Shown here piece after piece: positions 32,808 through 40,079 of a stretch of 43,715 nucleotides of DNA; the stretch's first letter is position 1, and each line of letters opens with the position of its first letter. The position numbers and the translations under genes were made by a program. This stretch comes from Bacteroidales bacterium (GTDB lineage: Bacteria; Bacteroidota; Bacteroidia; Bacteroidales; Tenuifilaceae). The notes under the pieces were generated by a model. The model had not been told where the DNA came from. It saw nothing but the letters and a program-made list of their open reading frames with translations, and did not search any database. The stretch is taken from contig JACABB010000042.1 of assembly GCA_013376985.1 (NCBI GenBank), forward strand, positions 1 to 43,715. Direction: 5' to 3'.

Positions 32808-35231
32808 TTATTCATACTTAAGAACATCTGCTGGATTTCTACGGGTAGCCTTTATTACCTCAAAACTTATAGTAACAAAAGAAATTATAGTAATAATTGC
32901 GGGTACTGCAACAAATAGATATGGGCTAATCTTTGTATGATATGCAAAATTTTGAAGCCATTTACTCAATGCATACCATGATATTACCCAAGCAACAACT
33001 GTTGAAATAATTATCATCTTTAATGTTTCAGAGGATAGTATAGCAATAATGGTTCGTCCTTCGGCTCCTAACGTTTTACGAATTGCTATCTCTTTTGTCC
33101 TTAATGAGGTTGTAAATGATACCATTCCAAGCAAACCAAGGCATGATATAATAATTGCCAAAACTGAGAATGAAATAAGGATTATCCCTGTTCTCTGTTC
33201 ACCTTTATACATTCTATTCAAACTATCATCAAGAAAATAATATTCAAAGGGGAATTCAGATAGTTTCGACCAAATTTCCCTCATCCCATTTACTGCTTTC
33301 TGCTCGCTTCCCGGTTCAATGCTGACAATAACAATTCCTTCAAAATTACCTGGCATAAAGGTTAGAGCAATTGGTGCCACATTAGAACGAAGCGATTCGA
33401 TATGAAAATCCTTAACAACACCCACGATTTGCCAATAACGAGGTGGTTGTCCGGGAGACATTATTCTATGTTGAAGTGGCTTTTCGAGCTCTAATGCTTT
33501 TACTGTTGCTTGGCTTATTACAACTGCGTTGGAATCCGTTGGAATATCATGGCTTAGGAATCTACCTTCAACAAGTTCAAGACCCAAGGTTTTTTCAAAA
33601 TCAGGTGAAACAAATCCTTGCTGAATTGTATATGTAGTTCCAGCGTTTGCATCTCCTTCTAGTAGAAAAGCGTTTAAACTATAATTTTTCCCAGGTATTG
33701 CATTCGCATTCGCAACGCTAATAATTCCTGGAACTTTGGCTGCTTCTTGCTTAAAAACATCCATATTCTTCTTTAACCCATCAGAGCGTTTTATGATGAT
33801 TTTGTTCTCTTTTACAAAACCAAGATTGTAATTCTGCATATACCTAAGCTGAAGAAATACAACTGTGGTTGCCAAAAGAATTACAATGCTTACCGTAAAT
33901 TGCGATATTACTAAAGTGGTACGTAAAACACTGCTCCTTGCTCCTGCTTTAAGTTTTCCTTTTAATACCGAAATAGGATTAAAGGATGCTAAGAAAAACG
34001 ATGGATAACTACCTGAAATTAATCCAATAACAATTGAGAATCCTATTAAGGCTGGCACGGTATACCACGTTGTAAGGTAACCCATGCTAAGTTTGATATC
34101 TAACAGTTGATTGAAAGAGGGTAATACTAGCTCAACTATCAAAAGGGAGAGTATTAATGCTATAAAACTAACTAGTATTGATTCGGCTAAAAATTGTGAA
34201 ATAAGCTTACTTTTATCGGAACCTACCACCTTTCTTAAACCAACTTCTTTTGCCCTTGTTGCAGAACGTGCTGTTGCAAGATTCATGAAATTGATACAAG
34301 CAATTAAAAGAATAAGAACAGCAACTACTGAGAAAATATAAATATAAAGGATATTTCCATTAGGTTCAAGTTCGTACTGCAATTTTGATTTTAAATGAAT
34401 ATCACCCAAGGGTTGTATAAAATATTTGTATGAGCCACCGCTCTTTTCAAAATCTTCAATTGAAATGTTTAAAGCCTGTTTAAGTTGTGGTCCAATATAT
34501 TTTACAAGTAAGGTTCTAAGTTTTTTCTCAAACTCTTTAGGATTTGTTCCTTTCTTTAATTTTACATAGGTATAAAAATTATTCGATAACCAAAACTGAT
34601 TCTCACTATTGTTAGGATATGAGATTGTAGAACCTAATAGCAGAAAATGAAAATGGCTATTGACTGGCAAATCTTCCATTATACCAGTAATCTCAAATAA
34701 AGTAGAATCATTCTCAACCCTAATGCTTTTACCCACTGGATCCTCATTTCCAAAATATTTTTTTGCACCACTCACTGTCATTACCATGGTTCTCGGTCTA
34801 TTAAGGACTTTCTTTGGGTCACCTTTAACAAGCTTATAGCCGAAAACATTAAAAAAGGTGGAGTCAGCAAAAAGAAAGTTCTCCTCATTAAATTTTCTAT
34901 CACCAGAACCAATTAGCCAATCTCCCATCTTAGTTAATCGTGTAGCTTGCTCCACTTCGGGAAAATCGCTAAGCAATGCTTTTGCCATTGGTGCGCATGA
35001 CACAGCCATATTAATAGGTTCGCCTCTAACTTTTCCGTTAACTCCTACCCTATAAATACGCTCATAGTCTTTATTAAATTTATCGTAGCTAAGTTCGTTT
35101 GAAACGTATAGAACTATCAGCAAACTCCCCGCAATCCCTATAGCAAGTCCCAATATGTTTATAAAGGAGTAAAACTTATATTTACTCAGATTACGAAATC
35201 CCGTTTTTAAATAGCTATCAATAATCGACAT
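32808..35231 (-). CDS. FtsX/MacB-type ABC transporter permease, copy 1
   Basis: 807 residues with the same layout as its neighbour: start SYLKTGFRNLSKYKFYSFIN, helix about 23-42, MacB-like domain, FtsX unit, second periplasmic domain, FtsX unit, final DVLKYE. Roughly two thirds of positions look identical between the two copies, with the FtsX parts nearly the same and the periplasmic parts more diverged. This pattern indicates a tandem duplication followed by change in the part that meets the cargo. Regulated by unknown means; Bacteroidota copies are often under LytTR or NtrC-type control, which is not seen here. Confidence 0.88.
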   Translation of the reverse strand: MSIIDSYLKTGFRNLSKYKFYSFINILGLAIGIAGSLLIVLYVSNELSYDKFNKDYERIYRVGVNGKVRGEPINMAVSCAPMAKALLSDFPEVEQATRLTKMGDWLIGSGDRKFNEENFLFADSTFFNVFGYKLVKGDPKKVLNRPRTMVMTVSGAKKYFGNEDPVGKSIRVENDSTLFEITGIMEDLPVNSHFHFLLLGSTISYPNNSENQFWLSNNFYTYVKLKKGTNPKEFEKKLRTLLVKYIGPQLKQALNISIEDFEKSGGSYKYFIQPLGDIHLKSKLQYELEPNGNILYIYIFSVVAVLILLIACINFMNLATARSATRAKEVGLRKVVGSDKSKLISQFLAESILVSFIALILSLLIVELVLPSFNQLLDIKLSMGYLTTWYTVPALIGFSIVIGLISGSYPSFFLASFNPISVLKGKLKAGARSSVLRTTLVISQFTVSIVILLATTVVFLQLRYMQNYNLGFVKENKIIIKRSDGLKKNMDVFKQEAAKVPGIISVANANAIPGKNYSLNAFLLEGDANAGTTYTIQQGFVSPDFEKTLGLELVEGRFLSHDIPTDSNAVVISQATVKALELEKPLQHRIMSPGQPPRYWQIVGVVKDFHIESLRSNVAPIALTFMPGNFEGIVIVSIEPGSEQKAVNGMREIWSKLSEFPFEYYFLDDSLNRMYKGEQRTGIILISFSVLAIIISCLGLLGMVSFTTSLRTKEIAIRKTLGAEGRTIIAILSSETLKMIIISTVVAWVISWYALSKWLQNFAYHTKISPYLFVAVPAIITIISFVTISFEVIKATRRNPADVLKYE

Positions 35232-35419
35232 AGTTTTAGTTTTTGGTATTTCTTTCGTTTAATCAACTAAAGTGCCATCAACATTATTTATCTGATATAC
35301 AATCACTAGTAAAAATCAACTCATTATTTTCACTATACTAATCCGTACAATAGATGTTCGCTATCGAACAATTGAAAACTGATTATTAAGAGATAGTAGT
35401 ATTAAAATAACGCCATGAA

Positions 35420-36610
35420 TCAATTTATTGTTGGATTACCATTTTTCATTGCTATAGTAAAGTATACAGCAACAATCAAAGTTCCTGTACCTGCAATTGT
35501 AAACATTAATAATGGGTTAGCTCCATACCATATTAATCCCGCAAGGCTACTTGCAATTAAAGTGGCTAAACTCTGAAAACTCGTATAAAATCCGATTGCA
35601 GTTGCTGTATGCTCCTTATTTGCTAAATTGCTAATCCAAGCTTTGGATATACCCTCGGTTGCTGCGGCATAGAATGAATACAATCCGAAAAGTATTACAA
35701 AATGGAATAAGGTCGCTGCAAAACCAAACATCATGTAAACCAATGAGAATATGAATAATCCAGTAATCATTATCCTTTTCATACCTAATTTATCTGCAAG
35801 CCAACCAGCAGGATATGAAAGCAATGCATAAAGAAGGTTATAGAATATATATAGACCGATCATCTGAGTATCGCTGAAACCCTGATGCTTAATCATCAAC
35901 AAAAGAAATACATCGGAGCTATTGAACAGGGCAAAAACCAACAAGCCGATTATAAGTAGTTTGTACTGACTGCTCCCAACCTTCCAGTATCCTAAAAACG
36001 AGAAAAAACCTTGCTTGATTTTAACTGATGATTCCTTTTTTGGCTTATCTTTTTCCTTTAATAGCCATGTGAGGCTAATTGCAATTATACCCGGCAAAAA
36101 AGCAATAACAAATAACCAACGATACTGCTCAGGGTAAAAGTAAAGGAAAATCAAAGCTATAAATGGCCCAATGGCAGCACCAAGGGTATCCATCCCTCGG
36201 TGAAAGCCGAATACCTTTCCTTTTGTCTCAGGAGTAGACTCATCGCTAAGTAAAGCATCACGAGAACTGTTTCTTACTCCTTTTCCCAGTCTATCAAGGG
36301 TTCGGGAGAAGAAGATCCATATTGGGAACTGAAAAATCGCCATCATGGGCTTTGAAAATGCGCTCATGGTATAGCCCCAACGAACAAAGGGAACTCTTTT
36401 GCCAATTCTATCGGATAAGTGTCCAAAATAACCTTTACTTATCCCTGCCGTTGCCTCGGCAAGCCCTTCGAGAATGCCTATTAATACAACTGAAAAACCT
36501 ATTGATTTAAGGAAAACAGGCATAATTGGGTAAAGCATCTCGCTAGCAACATCAGTAAAAAGACTTACAAACGAAAGGAGAATAATTGCTTTGGTTAAAA
36601 ATTTTGGCAT
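35420..36610 (-). CDS. MFS transporter
   Basis: 396 residues with 11-12 hydrophobic helices. Motif A of the major facilitator superfamily is present between helices 2 and 3 as GHLSDRIGKR (63-72), and a related form AGWLADKLGMKR in the second half. FHRGMDTLGAAIGP and SRDALLSDESTPETKGKVFG match a group of bacterial MFS proteins without a well-known substrate. It lies divergent to the GH92 gene with a 125-bp gap, so the two may be regulated together, but a sugar substrate is only a guess. Confidence 0.87.
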   Translation of the reverse strand: MPKFLTKAIILLSFVSLFTDVASEMLYPIMPVFLKSIGFSVVLIGILEGLAEATAGISKGYFGHLSDRIGKRVPFVRWGYTMSAFSKPMMAIFQFPIWIFFSRTLDRLGKGVRNSSRDALLSDESTPETKGKVFGFHRGMDTLGAAIGPFIALIFLYFYPEQYRWLFVIAFLPGIIAISLTWLLKEKDKPKKESSVKIKQGFFSFLGYWKVGSSQYKLLIIGLLVFALFNSSDVFLLLMIKHQGFSDTQMIGLYIFYNLLYALLSYPAGWLADKLGMKRIMITGLFIFSLVYMMFGFAATLFHFVILFGLYSFYAAATEGISKAWISNLANKEHTATAIGFYTSFQSLATLIASSLAGLIWYGANPLLMFTIAGTGTLIVAVYFTIAMKNGNPTIN

Positions 36611-36699
36611 GATTATCAGGTAATTAAATAAATTGTAAATAGTTAATAATTAATGGGCTAAATCAATTTAGGAATTATTATTTTTATCACAAAATATTA

Positions 36700-36707
36700 T
36701 ATATTTC
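36700..36707 (+). promoter_or_regulatory. Candidate -7 box of the GH92 gene
   Basis: TATATTTC, one mismatch to TAnnTTTG, 28 bases before the ATG. No clear -33 box. Confidence 0.3.
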
Positions 36708-36735
36708 TAGTGTGAAATTTAAAAAATGAATTGAA

Positions 36736-39099
36736 ATGAAAAGCACTTATATTCAAATAATTTCGACTTTCTTTTTATTAAACACATATAATTATCTAAT
36801 AGCTCAAGATAATCAAACTAAAAAAAAGGTTGAAAGTGTTTCTCAGTATGTAAATCCATTCATTGGAACAAAGGATATGGGGCATTGCTACCCTGGAGCA
36901 ACCTCACCTTTTGGAATGGTTCAGCTAAGCCCCGATACCGACACAGCGCAATACACCTATGGACAAGGCTATAATAAAGAGGTTTATAGGTACTGTTCTG
37001 GTTACCAATATGATGATCCAACCATTGTTGGATTCTCGCATACTCACCTTCATGGCACAGGACATTCAGATTTAGGTGATATATTAATAATGCCAACCAC
37101 AGGCGAAATCAGGTTAAATCCCGGCATTGTTTCTAAATCAAATTCGGGCTACCGCAGCAGATATTCTAAATCTACCGAAAAAGCCTCAGCAGGTTACTAC
37201 TCTGTTTTTCTTGAAGATTATAAGATCAAAGCGGAGCTAACCGCAACTGCTAGGGTTGGACATCATCGATATATTTACCCCAAGGATAGGGATGCAAATG
37301 TAATTTTAGATCTAGTTCACGGAATTTATGGTTACGATGGGAAGGTTATTTGGGCATCAATAAGGGTTGAAAACGATTCAACAATCACTGGTTATAGGCA
37401 AACTAATGGATGGGCACGAAATAGATTTATCTACTTTGCTATAAAATTCTCAAAACCATTTAAATCTTTTGGGTTGAGAAACGATGAAAAGGAAGTTTAT
37501 CGTGGATTCTGGCGACGCTGGCAGATGGATAATAATTTTCCAGAAAGATCGGGTCATAAAGTAAAAGCATATTTTACGTTCGGAAGCATCGATACACTTG
37601 AGGTAAAGGTTGCAATCTCGGGGGTAAGCACAATTGGGGCAATGGAAAATCTCAGGGCTGAAGTTGCATCCAATAATTTCGATCAAACGCTATCGAAAGT
37701 GAAAAATCTTTGGGAGAAAGAGCTCAGTAAAATAAGGGTTGATGGAACAAATGATGAAAAGGTTAATTTCTATACAGCACTCTACCATTGCATGCTCTCT
37801 CCCACAATTTTTATGGATGTTGATGGGAAATACAAAGGGCTCGATGGCAATATTCATCAGGCTAATGGGTTTACAAACTACACTGTTTTTTCGCTATGGG
37901 ATACATTTAGGGCTTTTCACCCGCTGATGACGCTACTTGAACCATCACGAGCAAGCGATATGGTAAACTCCATGCTTGAACATTACAAGCAGAGCGTTCA
38001 TGGGATTCTTCCCGTTTGGTCGCATTGGGGAAACGATAACTGGTGCATGATTGGCTACCATTCTGCTCCCGTAATTGCCGATGCCTATATGAAGGGTATC
38101 AAAGGATTTGATAGCGAACTGGCACTAAAAGCAATGGTAAGCAGCGCAACCTACCAAAGGTATGATGGGATTGATGATTATATTAAGTATGGTTACGTGC
38201 CCAAAGAGAGAAGTTCAAGTTCAGCATCGGTAACCCTTGAGTATGCCTATGATGATTGGACAATCTACCAAATGGCAAACAAAATGGGCAAAGCAGATAT
38301 TGCAAATACTTTTAAAAAGAGAGCAATGTCCTATGTAAATATTTTCGATACTAAAACTGGCTTTGCTAGGGCAAAGGGTAAGGATGGAAAGTTTATTACC
38401 CCATTCGATCCGCTCCAAACACACGATATGGGCTTCATTGAGGGTAATGCATGGAACTACAGCCTGTTTGTTCCTCATGATATAAGTAATTTGATAAATT
38501 TATCAGGGGGAAAGGCTAGGTTTACCCAGCATCTCGATTCCCTTTTCACAATGACTTTACCTCCCAAATACTACGAAAATACCGAGGATATTGATAAAGT
38601 TGGGATTATGGGTAATTACGTGCATGGCAACGAACCAAGTCACCATGTGGCCTATATGTTTGTTTATGCTGGGCAGCCTTGGAAAACTCAAGAGATTGTG
38701 CGTAACGTAATCAACAGGATGTACCTGAACAAACCCGATGGCCTTTGCGGCAACGATGATTGCGGGCAGATGTCCGCATGGTACATATTCAGCGCAATGG
38801 GCTTTTACCCAGTTTGTCCCGGAAGTAACCAGTATATAATTGGAGCACCCTACCTACCCTACCTAAGCGTAACCCTTGAGAATGGAAAAGTATTAACTAT
38901 TAAAGCCGATGGAGTAAATAATGAGAATAGATATATTCAATCCGCTACACTCAATGGCAAACCACTCCTAAACGCTTGGATTACTCACAACGATTTGGTT
39001 AATGGTGGTGAATTGGTTTTTAAGATGGGAAAAAAGCCGAATAAGAAATGGGGAGTTCAGGAAAAAGCATTACCATATTCGATGAGCGAGGGGCTTTGA
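36736..39099 (+). CDS. Exported GH92 alpha-mannosidase family protein
   Basis: GH92 enzymes are calcium-dependent inverting exo-alpha-mannosidases acting on N-glycans and yeast mannan. The 787 residues begin with a signal peptide (about 1-23, ending IAQ). VNPFIGTKDMGHCYPGATSP then opens the N-terminal beta domain; the (alpha/alpha)6 barrel has SLWDTFRAFHPL, GNEPSHH (Gly631, Glu633) and CGNDDCGQMSAWY with GFYPVCPG near 670-695. All motifs are intact. It should be periplasmic or on the surface. No SusC/D or sulfatase lies nearby, so this is a lone enzyme rather than a full polysaccharide locus. Confidence 0.93.
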   Translation: MKSTYIQIISTFFLLNTYNYLIAQDNQTKKKVESVSQYVNPFIGTKDMGHCYPGATSPFGMVQLSPDTDTAQYTYGQGYNKEVYRYCSGYQYDDPTIVGFSHTHLHGTGHSDLGDILIMPTTGEIRLNPGIVSKSNSGYRSRYSKSTEKASAGYYSVFLEDYKIKAELTATARVGHHRYIYPKDRDANVILDLVHGIYGYDGKVIWASIRVENDSTITGYRQTNGWARNRFIYFAIKFSKPFKSFGLRNDEKEVYRGFWRRWQMDNNFPERSGHKVKAYFTFGSIDTLEVKVAISGVSTIGAMENLRAEVASNNFDQTLSKVKNLWEKELSKIRVDGTNDEKVNFYTALYHCMLSPTIFMDVDGKYKGLDGNIHQANGFTNYTVFSLWDTFRAFHPLMTLLEPSRASDMVNSMLEHYKQSVHGILPVWSHWGNDNWCMIGYHSAPVIADAYMKGIKGFDSELALKAMVSSATYQRYDGIDDYIKYGYVPKERSSSSASVTLEYAYDDWTIYQMANKMGKADIANTFKKRAMSYVNIFDTKTGFARAKGKDGKFITPFDPLQTHDMGFIEGNAWNYSLFVPHDISNLINLSGGKARFTQHLDSLFTMTLPPKYYENTEDIDKVGIMGNYVHGNEPSHHVAYMFVYAGQPWKTQEIVRNVINRMYLNKPDGLCGNDDCGQMSAWYIFSAMGFYPVCPGSNQYIIGAPYLPYLSVTLENGKVLTIKADGVNNENRYIQSATLNGKPLLNAWITHNDLVNGGELVFKMGKKPNKKWGVQEKALPYSMSEGL

Positions 39100-39192
39100 G
39101 GGGGGAGTTGGAAGTTGAAAGTGGAAAGTTGAAAGTGAAAAGTGAAAAGTGAAAAGTGGAAGTCAGGAGACGAAAGTGGGAAATTGGGAGGT
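39100..39192 (+). repeat. Purine-rich low-complexity tract
   Basis: Almost all G and A with scattered T, built from 7-8 bp units such as GAAAAGTG and GTTGAAA in tandem. A shorter relative lies at about 39790-39825. It begins right at the GH92 stop. Confidence 0.6.
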
Positions 39193-39955
39193 TTTAGCCT
39201 GATAGACTCCGAAAGGTTTTTCAAACTCTTTCGGGTTTTGTTTGGTGCAAGCTGTATTTCATAAAATTATCGCAAATTGCGATTATTTGTAATTCTAGCT
39301 CTTTGTTGGTAAGAGTTCAGAGCTTTTAAGAAGTTCGGAAATCTGGAGCATAGCGAGTGACTTAAGCAGAACCCAAGGTGTAATGTTTTATTGCCGTTTT
39401 ATTGCCGTTAGCTTAAGCTAACGGATAAGTGGATTTTCTTTTGGGGCTTTAGCCCCATTTTTGTTATAAATGAGGCTAAAGCCTCATACATCTTGATTCT
39501 TTATTATTCCGTTGGTTAAAACCAACGGGAATAAAGAACTCGGAGAATGTGAGTATAGGTTGTGTTTTACAAAATAATCGCAATTTGCGATTATTTGTGA
39601 TTCTATTTCTTTGTTTGTAAGAGTTCAGAACTTTTATGAAGTTCTGAATTCTAGTAATGTTTTATTGCCGTTTGCTTAAGCAAACGGATAAGTGGACTTT
39701 CTTTTGGGGCTTTAGCCCCATTTTTGTTATAGATGAGGCTAAAGCCTCATTCTCTTTGATTCTTTTTTATTCCGTTGGTTAAAACCAACGGGAAGTTTGC
39801 AGTTGAGAGTGGGAAGTTGGGAGGTTTTAATCTAATAAACTCCGAAAGGTTTTTCAAACTCTTTCGGGTTTTGATTGGTGCAAGCTGTATTTCATAAAAT
39901 TATCGCAATTTGCGATTATTTGTAATTCTAGCTCTTTGTTGGTAAGAGTTTACAT
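39193..39955 (+). repeat. Nested palindromic repeat cluster
   Basis: Two unit types alternate as A-B-a-B'-A'. Unit A (about 39195-39290 and 39829-39952) contains CCGAAAGG/CTTTCGGG and GCAAGCTGTATTTCATAAAA. A shortened A lies at about 39560-39650. Unit B (about 39395-39530 and 39655-39791) is four hairpins in fixed order: CCGTT-GCTTAAGC-AACGG, GGGGCTTTAGCCCC, TGAGGCTAAAGCCTCA, and CCGTTGGTT-AA-AACCAACGG. The first palindrome differs between copies by paired changes (see findings). There is no coding frame. GGCTAAAGCC-type repeats are known in many Bacteroidota genomes. Confidence 0.75.
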
Positions 39956-40079
39956 TAGCCACAAAAAATAGTACCAATTCCCCACAACTCTGTTATAGCC
40001 CCTTTTTAAGGGGTTGGGGTTTATTCTTACCTCTGACCTTTGAAACCCAACCTTTAATAATACCAGTAAATTTATAGGG
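39953..40079. other. Spacer downstream of the STAND gene
   Basis: AT-rich, no gene. CCCCTTTTTAAGGGGTTGGGG (about 40008-40028, CCCCTT facing AAGGGG) is a short hairpin. Its position is 50 bp past the STAND stop, but the T-run is in the loop, so it is not a typical terminator. Confidence 0.3.

Noticed and set aside
40008-40028. Terminator for the STAND gene
   Set aside because: The CCCCTT/AAGGGG stem is short and the T-run lies in the loop rather than after the stem.
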